From the NCBI GenBank assembly GCA_037176845.1, contig JAYKXP010000026.1:496001-560000 (forward strand): a stretch of DNA of 64,000 nucleotides. Reading direction: 5' to 3'. This DNA is from Paramarasmius palmivorus (Eukaryota; Basidiomycota; Agaricomycetes; Agaricales; Marasmiaceae). Both the position numbers and the translations under genes were made by a program. The notes beneath the pieces were generated by a model. The model had not been told where the DNA came from. It made no database searches and was given only the letters and a program-made list of their open reading frames with translations. Below, in pieces: positions 11,717-23,255 of the stretch (positions are counted from its first letter, which is position 1; each line of letters opens with the position of its first letter).

Positions 11717-13143
11717 TCAGAGCAATAGGAGTATCGACAAAACTCCAAGAACCACAGGGCTTACGCCAGCCCAGATAGAAGTTGTGACGCTAGCACTGAT
11801 TGTTCTAGGGTTACACAGAACCTTAGTAGAATTCAACTGGAAGGCAAGAAGAGTACTTACGTTGGGGTGCTGCCTGGCTCAGATCCTACAGAAGCCGCGC
11901 CACCTCCTGTGCTGTTACTGGTACTTGGCCCAGCCCCTACCATTGCGTCTGGGTTGTGTGCCTTTGTTGTGTTCGACTCTAGAGCCCAAGTTATCCCGCC
12001 CAAAACATGGCCTATGAATAGCTCATCCTGTGTAGGCTGGTGTCAGCACAGTCGACTTTTAAAGTCGGCGAAGCGTCTTACATGCCACGTTTCATTCAAA
12101 TGACCAAGGCTGGTGTAGAAACTGCGTCCGGCAGTGTCACCGCTATCTACTCCAGCACCCCGTTCCTGGTACCATGCTTCGGACGCAAGCTTAATCAAGG
12201 TAGAAACTTCCAAGGTTCGGCATACCTGTGGGGTGGGGCGTCCCTTGGTCAAACTTGCGTTCGCCGTCATCTGAACTGGAACATGAATCGCGTGGTGGTA
12301 AGACGAGACTAATGCACAAACCTGTATAACTCGATTCATCCGCCGAGAGAATGACCACAGCTCCAACTACTCGTGGATCAGACTTGAAGTTGTACCTTCA
12401 TACTCGCAGATGAGAGTGTAAACAGAATTCCATGACTCAAAGACGAACATTTCGTCTTGTACGCTCCATCTAGCAGGCAGCATACTAGTGCTCGGATGTG
12501 ACTGGTCAAGTACATTTATAGTCTGGTAATACAACATCAGCGGGATGTCATATGAATGGTATGGAAGACGAACTGCATTCTGAAGCGGAGGGTGGTAATC
12601 AAAATATGCACCTATCTCGGGGTGCAACGTCAGTTCCAAGGAGTAATCGGGAAGATGCGCCACTTGCCGATTTCTCTCCCGAAGAATGTATCATTTACAA
12701 GTGAGTTGGTGGATGAGTGGATGCCAATGAAGTTTCCTCCGAGATTAAGGTATCTTTGGAACGCAGCCTTTCCAGGCGCTTGCAGTACTATAGCCCAATA
12801 ACATCAATGATTAACCCGAGTCAAGCTGAGGTATACATATGCACTCACCTTCGCCCGTTGTGCTCAAGAACAACACCGCATCATAACCTGAAAGATTCTC
12901 ATCGGTAAACGCCTCCTCAAGTTCCGTGCTCGTGAAATCGACATTTATCGAAGGCCCGTGCTGTTGGAGCGCTTGGATCGCAGTCGGGATAGAATCGTGC
13001 CGGAATCCTCGAGTGGCTGAGTAAATGAGAACTTTTGCGGTGGTGGAATTGGAATCCTGAGCTGCAGCCGCCATGTTCAACAGCGAAACGGTATGAAACA
13101 CGGTTACGATCCACAACGAACGAAAGCAATCTTTGAAGAACAT
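11717..13143 (-). CDS. Secreted ThuA-domain protein, paralogue B, GPI-anchor-like C-terminus
   Basis: This is the second member of the tandem ThuA pair. A signal peptide (MFFKDCFRSLWIVTVFHTVS) is followed by AKVLIYSATRGFRHDSIPTA, the same domain start as paralogue A. Shared segments include YLNLGGNFIGIH, AYFDYHPP, INVLDQSHPSTSMLPARW, YNFKSDPRVVGAVVILSADE, DDGERKFDQGTPHPT, RSFYTSLGHLNETWH and IGHVLGGITWAL. The tail has a longer Ser/Gly spacer than A (AGPSTSNSTGGGAASVG), an extra intron, and a hydrophobic end (SPVVLGVLSILLLL) suited to GPI addition. One intron, after the segment FFGREIG, appears to use a GC donor (GCAAGT) where paralogue A has GT. With introns removed the frame is intact. The start Met at 13143 gives the signal peptide. 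Confidence 0.85.
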
Positions 13144-14170
13144 TCGTGACTAGTGGAGTACCAGTATGTCAGGTTGTATCAGGATCGTCCAAGGTAATAG
13201 GCCTGCGTTGAGAGCTAAAGGAAAGAACAAAGATGCAGCACGTCATACGAAGACACCATATGGAAGAGATGTGTCCAACCAGCCTGAAGAAGCAGTCTAA
13301 GTTGGTACTCAAGGGAACACAAGACCTCGGCTCGGCAAACTCCCGCAGCCGCGATCACCGCGCCGGTTGCTGAGGAACAGCGAGAGGAACTCTCCAAAAA
13401 CATGGACGGGCTCGAAGGAGATCGTAACTCATCTCCAAAGTGAAAGAGATGCACTTGATACATTGATTACTCTAAACATTTACTTGACATATACCCCGAA
13501 ACCTCAATAACTTTACAACTTTGAAGATGACGGCACTATATCGACCAAAACTTCGAGATATTTTAGCGTAGTGGTGGGAATACGAAACGTTTCGGCGTAC
13601 CTTCAAGTTCCGAATATATCATACAAAGTCCTCGCCGCACATAATCCGGACCTCTATGCATAGTTAAATTGACGACATGGAAGAATGTTGGTGATACAAG
13701 ACGATGCCATGGTGCAATAGATATAAACTAGTAATCCCCGGGCTGCGGAGAAGTGTATAAGCAGAACATAAAGAACAGTTAATGGGAGAAAGGGTGGATG
13801 ATACAAACGGGGGTGCTGGAGGTGCGACGACTGGGAAACAAAAAGCTCAAGTATATGGCCAGGAGAAAGAAACCGATGATTCGCGAAGGCGAGTCATTTT
13901 TGGTGTTTACTGACGTCTTCGTGCCCCATCTCTGCAATCCTGCATGACGTCGATCGAGTCCTACCCGCCTACCTGTAGGACGTCCCAGAGTCTATGTATG
14001 GCCATGATATCGCTGATGTTGCACGTATCTTGACTTCGGAAAAGAATAATAGGGGGGCTTGGAATAAATCGTGGATGAGGGGGAGTAGGGGTTGTACACT
14101 GCGGAAGGGGCAACAGGAAGTGAAGAGAACTGGGAAGCGCTTCGACGTTATGCAATATAAGGAATAACAC
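13144..14170. other. Upstream region of ThuA paralogue B
   Basis: These 1.0 kb separate the ThuA B start from the end of the kinase gene and contain the ThuA B promoter. No protein-like reading frame is seen. Two TGACGTC half-palindromes lie near 13911 and 13946. Confidence 0.5.
13911..13952. promoter_or_regulatory. Pair of CRE-like TGACGTC sites
   Basis: Two copies of TGACGTC, the core of the ATF/CREB-type bZIP site, occur about 35 bp apart. They lie roughly 770 bp upstream of ThuA paralogue B and 220 bp past the kinase stop, so their target is unclear. Chance occurrence of one 7-mer is common; the close pair is what makes it worth noting. Confidence 0.25.
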
Positions 14171-16152
14171 TTATATCTCTTCTGGAATATTCAGTGAGAA
14201 ATAAGGATGCTTGATAGCCTCTGCGACAGTCAATCGTTGGGCAGGATCAAATGCCAGCAACTTTCGGACAAGATCCAAGAACTGTCTGTTGACTATGTCC
14301 GTCTGTGGAATAATTTCCTGTATCAAATGGATGAGTCTAAAAATTCTGAGATGTGCGAAAAGTTTCATACCGCCAGCGGTCGCACTGAGCGTACATCCTT
14401 CTTGCTCTGACGAGAGGAACTCTTAGCCTTTGGCCAATCTAATTTAGCGCCTTCCTTGAAAAACTCGGGTTTCGATCGGGCACCGGCACGAGCGAAACGG
14501 TCGGGCATCTTCCCCATAACCACCTCCATCATCGCCAGGTGATCAAGGTTGTCGTGAGTCTGAAAGAGTGCGACCCCAGTGAAGAACTCCACTAAAATGC
14601 ATCCAAGGGAGTAAGCATCGCATGGGTAAGACCATCCTAGACCTAAAATAGTTATGGTCACTATCTCTGCACGCAGGTTAGACAGATGGAACTAACCTAA
14701 GATGATTTCTGGGGCACGATAATGACGGGTTGCGACAACTTGAGAGTGATACTCCTTCTCAAATGTGGCCGAGCCGAAATCAATGAGTCTGATTTCGGTA
14801 GATTCTAGTATTCGCTTGGGCTTTGTCGCGCCATTGCGCTGTCGCAGTGTTAGGGCTGATATTTTGAGTTGTGCAACAATCCTTACCTTTCCGGGAACGG
14901 GGACATTGACCACTCTGTAGTCATTGTGTACGAGAAGAATGTTTTCGGGCTTGAGATCAGTGTGGATCAACTGTTCTCGATGTAAGACTGTATAATGAAA
15001 GTGAGTACAATAAAGACTTGACTCCTAGATAACTTACACGCAACACTTCCTAAGAGCTGTCTTGCGAAAGATTGAATGTGATGGCGGGGAAATGGAGCAA
15101 AGTCGTTGTCTTTGAGGAAGTCGAAGAGACACATGCCAAGTAGTTCGGACACTAGACAGATGTGATTGCGGTGGTCAAACCAGTTTAGTAGGTGAATGCA
15201 TTTGCTGTGGGAGATGTCAGTGATGATTGTCAGTCGATGGTTTGAGTCAGACGTACTTGGTGTTGAGTGGATCCTTTTCCTTAAGTTTTTGGAGTACCCT
15301 GACTTCGATCTTGCTGGCATCGCGATACTTGGGTATCGCACGAATAATCTTGATCGCCACTCTCTTTGTGGTATGATTATCGACAGCTTCCACGACTTTG
15401 CCAAACGTTCCTTGACCAAGCAGCCGAACCGTGCGATCTGAGATATGATTGGTCAGTCACTTGCCCCAAAAAATGCAAGCAAAACTGCAACGCACATCGT
15501 TTGAAGATGATATCTCCTTCCTTGATTTTATAGTGTCCTTCTTTGTCGTCCCAATGATCCTGGGTGATAGAAACACGTCAACAACATCAATCGGAGGAAA
15601 GTGAGGTGAACCACATACGTCGTCTGTAGCAGCACCACTTCTGCTATCCCATGATTTAGTCTGGGCCACAGCATTAGAAGCCTGACTGCTCGCAACAGTC
15701 TTCTTTGCCGGGGGTGGATGGATATCATTATGCTCCCGCTTCCGCTTCTTCGGGGGCGGGGCTGCAATGATACTAGATGAACTAGACTGCATCGCCTGAG
15801 CTTCTGCGGCAGCACGAGCTCTAGTTCTGACGGATACTGTCGATACAGGTGGTTGATATGGCACAGAGTGACCACCTCCGATAGTGGTTGCTGGGGACAT
15901 TGTATTGGGGGGAGGTGTATCTTCAATGACGATGACATCTCGAAGTCGACCTTCGCTATCAACTTCCTGAACTTCGCTATAGCTGACCGTGTACTGAGGA
16001 GCTCGTTTCCGCTTGCGAGTCGCCGCAACTGGAGGGGTAGGCAAAACGCTAGGGCCTGGTTGATTGTTCGCAGTGACGACGACACCGTTGAGTGACGACC
16101 GCGAAGGATGGTAAAGCATTGGGGGAGGCAGTGGATGAACTGCCGTAGACAT
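14171..16152 (-). CDS. LAMMER-type (CLK/Kns1/Lkh1) dual-specificity protein kinase
   Basis: This kinase family phosphorylates SR splicing factors and regulates growth and stress responses. The N-terminal 200 residues are disordered and contain basic nuclear-localisation-like runs (RKRKRAP, PPKKRKREH, PPAKK). The kinase domain starts with the glycine loop LLGQGTFGKVVEAVDNHT and VAIKII, followed by the catalytic loop HTDLKPENILL, the DFGSATFE metal site, ATRHYRAPEIILG, and the signature region HLAMMEVVMGKMPDRF. It ends FDPAQRLTVAEAIKHPYFSL. The canonical signature EHLAMMER is altered here to DHLAMMEV. Several short introns interrupt the domain. The frame is open upstream to a Met at 16284, but MSTAVHPLPPPMLYHP at 16152 is the likelier start. 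Confidence 0.9.
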
Positions 16153-16358
16153 CGTCTGAGTTGCTGTCTGCGTGTAGGACGTCGTGGTTGAAGAGTGAGC
16201 GAAGACGATGCTTGAAACGGGGAGACCTTCAAGAGTCCTGTACAACAACATTAACAAACAAGCTTCTCCCTCAGCTCCAGCCACAAATTCTTTACTCGGT
16301 TTTTCCCATCAACACCACGCTGTCTCTCGCTATTGTACTTTTCTCAGCATTATGAGCC

Positions 16359-17059
16359 ATGTATTCTGCACGAAATTCTCATTTCTACTCGTCTATTCCT
16401 CAAATTCCAGAGGGACAAAAGTCCTCGTATCAAGCTCCGCCCTGGGAACAGCTTCTACCCTAGACGTAATCATCAACCGACTCCCCCGCCGCTCCAGATC
16501 CAGGTATCCACCACCGAACGGCTTCTGGAACGGCATGCCAATTTTGTACTGCCTACCTTCCTGCGGTCTTTCTCCGATATTTTCAGCGCTTCAACCTGGG
16601 AAATATTTCCGATATTAGCCCTGTTTGGCCAACGGCCATCTTGGAAGGTGTATCAAGCATTTGGCAATCAGTAAGTAGTACCGGCACTGCTGAAATGGGG
16701 ACCGTAAAGGTGTCTCGAAGCTATGGCCGTGTCATGTGGCTCCCAAGTCGACATCATGAACGTTCCACGCCTTGGGACAGTCTTAGTGTCCCGCTTAATT
16801 GGAAATCGGCGAAAGCAGATAAGCAGAACGGGACCGGCAAGGCGGAATTCTGCGAATCGGTACTACCTACAAGTACAGTACGAAAACAGTCAGTAATCTT
16901 ACATGATCTTTACAACTTCACTTTCAGGAACAAATGTACAGTTGTCGCACTCCAGGCCTCAGGACGGCATATCCATCATTTTCAAGTGATTATGCAACCT
17001 TTGGCAGTGCACTGGAGCTAGAGACATCGACCGACAACACGTCCTGTATCGCGAGGTGA
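16359..17059 (+). CDS. Possible small gene of unknown function
   Basis: A spliced frame can be built on the plus strand from MYSARNSHFYSSIPQIPEGQ, through VSTTERLLERHANFVLPTFL and FGQRPSWKVYQAFGNQ, to an end at EQMYSCRTPGLRTAYPSFSS plus about 25 residues. It needs three predicted introns (near 16410, 16672 and 16870). All have GT and AG ends and keep frame, but no family matches. Its last 70 bp overlap the 3' coding end of the opposite-strand AIFM3-like gene, which lowers confidence. The start lies about 200 bp from the kinase start, so the two would share a divergent promoter. Confidence 0.25.
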
Positions 17060-19479
17060 ACCACAACGTTCGAAAAATCGAGAGGCAGGACGCACCTTTC
17101 CGCCCCTAACTTCATCAGGTGAGGGCATCAACCCCAATCTTAGCAATTCAGAAGCCTTGCTGACAACTGGGTCATTTTGCATGCTAAAGAAGGCGAATCA
17201 GCCTGCGCACACGAGGTATGTTATGAAGCATCGCCCAACCTTGCAACAGCCACGATCTTCGCTTGCTTCACATAATACGCAATGAACTAGAACGGATCGA
17301 TTGAGGCGCAATTTTATTATTGAAATATACAAAGCGCACCTTCATCTCATTTGGATCGCCTTTGATTATGACATCGTCATATCCTACACCATATCCACAA
17401 TAGCGCAATTGTTGTCCCTCTGAGAGTGATACTGATGAGACGCATACGTCGTAGGAAAAAAATAAGTCGTCGACTTACGAGCACTCCAAAATACCGGTGT
17501 CTTGACAAAAGGTTGGGGACTGCTGGCAATCGTCTTCCCGACCGCTCGTCCGTGATTCCCTGCCACCTATCAAAACATTAGTTCCATGCTCGCCGCACGA
17601 GTGGACACAACTAAAACGTACATTCCAGTGCTCTATCCGAACATTCTGCCCTGCCTGAGGATAAATTGCGACGTCACCTGTTTTATGTATATGAATTATA
17701 GACATCGCCGAAATGTCATATTCGGGCTCACCGATAGCGAATACGCCTTTGATCTCTTGAGGAAGCTTTGCTACACGTAAATATTCGTCGACGAGAATTC
17801 CGCCGTCTCTCTCGAGCTCGATTCCGCTGCCTTTCAAGAATTCCGTGGCAGGAGCTACTCCAACACCCATAATGACAAAGTCGGCAGGTAGTGTTTGACC
17901 ATTGACCACCACACCACCAGCCAGGGAGGAGTTATCTTCTTGGGGTACGATCTTTTCTACCTTGGTTTGCATGTGGAACTTGACGCCTTGCGATTCGTGA
18001 TACTAGCGTTCTTTGTCAGACTACGGCGGCAACGGACACATAAAGCTTGATGACCAGTACCTTCTTCAAACCAGCGCCGACCTCTTTTCCCAGTACCGCC
18101 TCGAACGGATATTCCTCCATGCCGATGACATCGATGGAGGCCAATTTCTTCTTGGAAAGCGCGACGACGAGTTCCATACTGATGAAGGAACTACCAATAA
18201 CGACTACCTTTTTTCCTTCTTGGGCAGCTAAACATCTTGGACGTCAATTTATGTTTGCTAGTTCCGACTTGCACGTGAGCATACCAGCATCGACTTTGAT
18301 GGCGTCTTGAACGCCTCTAAAGGTATAGACATTCTCCAACTCAACGCCGGGGATAGGCAACTTCCGTGGAGTTCCACCAGGGGCAATAATAAGCTTGTCA
18401 TAAATGACAGAGTCCTTTCCGCCGTCAAGGGTGACTTTCCTGTTCTGAAGATCCACCGATGTGGCTTCCTGCGGTCGGTCATCTCACTGTCAGCATTCCC
18501 AGACTATCGATTGGCTTTACACGCACCACACCCGCGCGCAAGTTGACGCCATATTTGATCTTGAGGTCCGCAGCCGTCTTCCACTCCAGCTTGGACGGGT
18601 CAGTGATCAGAGCCTTACTGAGCTTCGTCCTGTGGTGCGGAAACCGCGATTCAGGATACGATCAATCTAACTGTTGTGAAAGGCTCACCTGTCAATAGGC
18701 GGATGCGGTTCTTTTGAGATCACAGTGATAGGGAACTTGTAACCGTGCTGTGAATGTCACCATCAGTGAAATGATCAAAGTTGTAGGTTTGCGATCCTAA
18801 CCTCCCGTAAACTTTCCACTGCCTGGAATGCACCTGATCCTCCGCCAATAATGACGGTTCCCTTTCCGACAGCGTCGAAACCTGCTGTAGAAAGTTTGGG
18901 TGGTCTACTCATGTTATCCTTGAGAGTGTATTGGGGATTAGCCGTTACGTGGATCTTGCCGTCTACTACATGTGCTTCGAAAGAGTGTAGAGCGCTTGGA
19001 GCGGGTGCATCCTCTGCAGAGATACCGTTACTATCCGTCGAACATGACAACGAGTTGTGACTGATGCATACCAATGTCCCCTGTACACACGTTGAAGCAG
19101 GCTATAAATCAAGTCAGACTGCGTGTCGCGTTTTGTGATTGACGATGGGGTGAGCTGACCTCCGTGCCAAGGGCTGTATGACGCCAATCAGAACTGACAA
19201 TCTGGAAAGGACTGATGAACACACCAGACAACCCTTCCATCTGCTGTTAAGACACCTTTCGCGAGAGGTGCACCGTAATGAGTGCAGAATGCACTCGTTG
19301 CATGTATCTTGTCTCCGAGACGAGAGAGCAAAACTTTTCCTTGCTCAAATTCAACTTCTTTCCTGTTGAATTCGTGTCATCAATCATGTCTGGGGAAGTG
19401 ATATTGCACAATAGGGCACGTACATCTGACCATCTTGGAGCTCAGATGCATCGAGGACGGGTATCGACTTTGCTGCCAT
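16990..19479 (-). CDS. AIFM3-like Rieske and FAD pyridine-nucleotide-disulfide oxidoreductase
   Basis: This flavoprotein has an N-terminal Rieske [2Fe-2S] domain fused to an AIF-type NAD(P)H-dependent reductase. The start MAAKSIPVLDASELQDGQM leads into the Rieske domain, whose ligands are visible as AFCTHYGAP and, split by an intron, VCPWHGACFN. The FAD-binding motif is VIIGGGSGAFQAVESLRE. Further reductase segments are YDKLIIAPGGTPRKLPIPGV, ADFVIMGVGVAPATEFLK and GGILVDEYLRV. The C-terminal domain is found by splicing GYDDVIIKGDPNEMK, AYYVKQAKIVAVAS, QNDPVVSKASELLRLGLMPS and a final exon ending SSSSALPKVA at 16990. An in-frame upstream Met at 19581 would add an Arg-containing N-terminal extension that might be a mitochondrial presequence. 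Physiological substrate and compartment are unknown. Confidence 0.85.
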
Positions 19480-19688
19480 GTTTCTGGACCAGATTCTTGG
19501 AGGTAACTTGGACGCTGAGAGTGCAGAGCGACAGAGAAGGTTCAAAGGGATAAGTCTCATCCACGACTGCGCATTGGCCAATCAGAAGATATGTATTCGG
19601 ATTCCGCCATCGAGGGGATGACGTTCGAGAAGACGTCCAGGCGCCCGCAAGTTTGCTGACCAACATTTCTCATACTCAAACTCTCACC

Positions 19689-20965
19689 ATGGGCAAGAAA
19701 AACTCGGAATTCTCTTCATCTTCTAAGCCTAAAAGAGGGCGCGGAGGTCGTGGGAGAGGGTCGTCAAGAGGAAAGTCCAATGGAAGGGGCGGCAGACTCG
19801 AGAGAATAATACAAGACTGGAGACCAGACAGTGCCGTGGATGAACCAGAAGATAACGAGGAATCCGAGTCTGGTAACGGTAAAATTTCTTTTCCTATCAT
19901 ACTTATCGCGCATTTTCTTAACTCAGTTTGGTAGATGAAGAAAACGAGGAACGAAAGCCGAAAATCGATGTTCCAGTCGCGATGTGGGCAAGTGCACTGT
20001 TCCCTTCAGACCTTTTGAACTACTTCTCACGTATCATAATAGGACTTTGATCACTGTGATCCCCGTCGCTGCTCGGGCAAAAAACTTGCGCGTCTCGGTC
20101 TCATAAAGGAACTGCGCGTCGGTCAATCTCGGTTCAGAGGTATCGTCGTTTCGTGAGCATCAATATCCTCGCTCTCATAGCCAACGCTGATGTTCGTGCA
20201 CTCTTTTCATCCTCAAATTATCATACACCTCTAACGATGCCTCTCAGACCAAAGGGAACACAAGTTGTCAGCCCCAGTGATCGAGAAATTGTGCTGAATG
20301 GTGGTTTGGCTGTTGTGGAATGCTCGTGGGCTCGATTGGATGATGTGCCTTTCAACAAGATTGCAAGTCCACACGAACGTCTCTGTATGTCCACCAGTAT
20401 CCCTTGGCAGATCTTGCGCTGACAAACTTAAAGTGCCATACCTCATCGCGACAAATCCTGTCAATTATGGAAAACCATGGCGGCTGAATTGCGTTGAAGC
20501 ACTGGCGGCCGCGTTTTACATTACTGGTTTCGATGAATACGCCGAAACGTTACTATCTGGCTTTGGTTGGGGTGGATCATTCTATAAAGTTAACAAGTGC
20601 GTAATTCACTACATATCTGGCAAGTCGTCGCTGACAAGATATCCAGACCCTTTATAGACAAGTACCGAAAATGCCAAACATCCTCGGAAGTCAGTAGTAC
20701 CCAGGATAAGATCATAGAAGAACTTGAACGTAGCTGGGAAGAATCAAGGAAAGAGAAGCGTCAGTTCACTGTCACTGTTGTCGCTCCATTGACAACTGAC
20801 GGCCCTGCAGAAGCCAAAGATGATGAGGGCGAAGATCTACTATTCGAGAACCCGAATCACCAACGCCAATCCTATAATAGCGAGAGCGAAGACGAAGAAA
20901 GCGGCACAGATGGTCTTGGGAAAAGCCGTATCCAGGTACCTCCAGAATCCGATTCTGAATCCTAG
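19689..20965 (+). CDS. TSR3: 18S rRNA aminocarboxypropyltransferase Tsr3
   Basis: This enzyme transfers the aminocarboxypropyl group of S-adenosylmethionine to the hypermodified pseudouridine of 18S rRNA, a late cytoplasmic step in small-subunit biogenesis. The N-terminus [20 protein letters not shown] is basic and Gly/Arg-rich. The catalytic core is unmistakable: [80 protein letters not shown] and [20 protein letters not shown]. An acidic Ser/Glu-rich tail ends PPESDSES. About five short introns are removed. The start at 19689 has the context CACCATGG. The gene is divergent from the AIFM3-like gene and separated from it by about 200 bp. Confidence 0.95.
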
Positions 20966-21220
20966 ACCTTTGCCTTGTGATCCCAGGCCCTGCTCCTCGC
21001 CAGTCCTAGTTCCTCACCCCAGTCATTGATCGGGCACATATCGGTGAAATCTGCAGGTCCTTACCAACGTCTCAGGGCTTTCTTCCCGTCTTTTTCCCAG
21101 CTACTATTCATAGATGATCGTTCAAAATTGATTCTCATGGCGACCCCAGAACCAAGGGCATGGCATGTACACTACCCACATAACAACTGCTCCTCGACCC
21201 GCGAGGTTACATGCTACCGT

Positions 21221-23061
21221 TCATGTCAGCTTCGCCAAAGAAATCTCATCCGTCTCCATATCCAGGCTTAGATATACGTTCTTAAGGAACGTATCACCAA
21301 CCTAAGAACAGTGAATCACCCCAGGACACGTCAATCAGCACAGAACAGAACAATATTTGGAGTTTAAGCACTCACCAGCCAATCATTCGGTCCCATCCCA
21401 ATATTCCCCTGGGTAATACCCGAAAAACACCCGTCGCTTGTTTTGAAGATCATATCCCGGGGGTCTATTGGGAATGCCCGACCTGCGAATGAGAAGGTGA
21501 TGTTGATAATGGCATTGCAATCAACTTTCCATTGTTCGCCGTCGGAAGTAGCTCCTGGGATGGAGCTGTGGATGCGTTCTGCGTCCTGTCGGTTCGAACG
21601 TTCAGGTATCAATATCCATAAATGAACGAGGACACGGTAATGGGTAGCAGTGAGCTCACCTTTGGGGGCACGATGATAAGTGACTACATGGTTAATTAGC
21701 TACCCAGACGTTCAAACGGACGAGAATAGCACAAACCGTTCCAGTATCTAAAATCGCTTTCTTCCCCTCACCCTTCATCATACCCTGTCCGTTTACGGTT
21801 ATACTATCAACAGGTACCTCCCAGAAGCCCATTGGGTTCGTGTTCTTCATCTTAACGATGGAGTCCCCGACGAATCGGCTTGGATTCACTGCACCGATGG
21901 TCATTTCGCCTTCCGTGTTGGGGTCGCCTTGGTCCTGTAACCGAGGAATCTTGAACGAGACAGTTGGAGAGGTGATGAGCCCAGCGTCACAGAAGGCTGA
22001 CAGAAGTGGTTTAGTATGTGGTTCACGCATTATTGACTGTATCATAAGCATATTAGCATCGAAGATGCGCCTACCTCTGAAACTGGAGGCGCACCTGTTT
22101 TCCAAATCCCAGAATCCCATCCCATGGTACGTGTGTCCTAAATAACGCGTTAGCATGTACTGTGTTACAACTATAACTAGACACGCCACATACGAAGTGA
22201 TAGAGTCACTCTCTAAACTCGTAACTCCAAAGCGGTACTCATCCAATGTCAAACCCGCAAGTTGAATGGTATCGTTCGCCATCGTTCCAAGTACAGCTCC
22301 CGATCCATAGGTAATCATGAATATTTCGTCGCTGCCCTGGAACGTGGTGCTAGAGTTGGTGCCGAGGGTATTGTGTGGGCCCTGTATGTGTGGGGTTGGG
22401 GCGTGTGTAGGTTGATAAAGTATGAAGGGAGACGTACGCAATTACCACCGCTATAGCTCCTACAATCATCCCCAGCCACCCAAAGATCAGCAGAACCACT
22501 GTCGACGAGAACGTTGAAAGTTTTGAAAGGTGTGCCAAGTTGGATTGCAGCGTAGTCTTTCAGAGGCATTAGCACTATTATCCATGGAACTAAAGGAACG
22601 CGTACATCCGATATCTAAAGATCTGTGTCCGATGAGTAAGCTCGACAGTGAAACGCGGTTGATCAACGTACTCAATCTCAAGACGCGTCGAGTGATACTC
22701 TTCCTGCCCAAACAACACATCCAACATTGGTTTCTTCTGCTTATCACCTCCAGCAACTTTCAGTCCATCCAGTTTCACGTTTTCAGCCAAGGGAACGCCG
22801 ATACGGTTGAAGCGCCTCTCCAGACGACGACGGGCATGCTCGACGTGTTTTCTGTATGTCTCTATGCTAGGCTACAAGAGCAGCAATCAGAGAAGAGAGA
22901 AAGGGAAAGAAAAGGGGTCTAGTGCGTACCTCTGACCGGCGATGGTGAGGTGCGAAGTTGCTGACATGATTTAGTGGTACGGTGAATGGGCCATGTTGGG
23001 CGAACACAATGAGGAAGAAGGAAAAGATATGAAAATCCAAAAGATGGTGAAGGATACGCAT
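21221..23061 (-). CDS. Secreted pepsin-like aspartic protease (family A1)
   Basis: This is an acid endopeptidase that enters the secretory pathway. The start MRILHHLLDFHIFSFFLIVF looks like a signal peptide, followed by a propeptide rich in Arg and Lys (YRKHVEHARRRLERRF). The first catalytic motif reads VLVDSGSADLWVAG, with DSG in place of the commoner DTG. The flap region follows as FMITYGSGAVLGTMANDTI. The second catalytic motif is KKAILDTGT. The C-terminus is recovered by splicing WLV to GDTFLKNVYLSLDMETDEIS and a stop at 21221. Several introns of 50-80 nt are needed. DSG occurs in other active A1 enzymes, so activity is plausible. It is convergent with TSR3, 255 bp apart. Confidence 0.88.
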
Positions 23062-23255
23062 TTTCGGGGCAAAAGAAAGGAAGAAGAGAAAGGCGAGGTT
23101 GAAGTTGAGGCTAAGGCTTGTGGAAGCGATTAACCTGAAAGCTTACTAGTACTTCTCGCATCCCTCGAGGCAAACATGTTACACCCTGACCTCGCACAAA
23201 TGCGTAGATATATGCGTCTATATTATTGCATGCCATCCCGGCGGTCAAAGGTAGC

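Noticed and set aside
12367..12663. Longer open frame through ThuA paralogue B suggesting retained coding sequence
   Set aside because: Comparison with paralogue A shows aligned introns at these places; the extra residues are intron translation.
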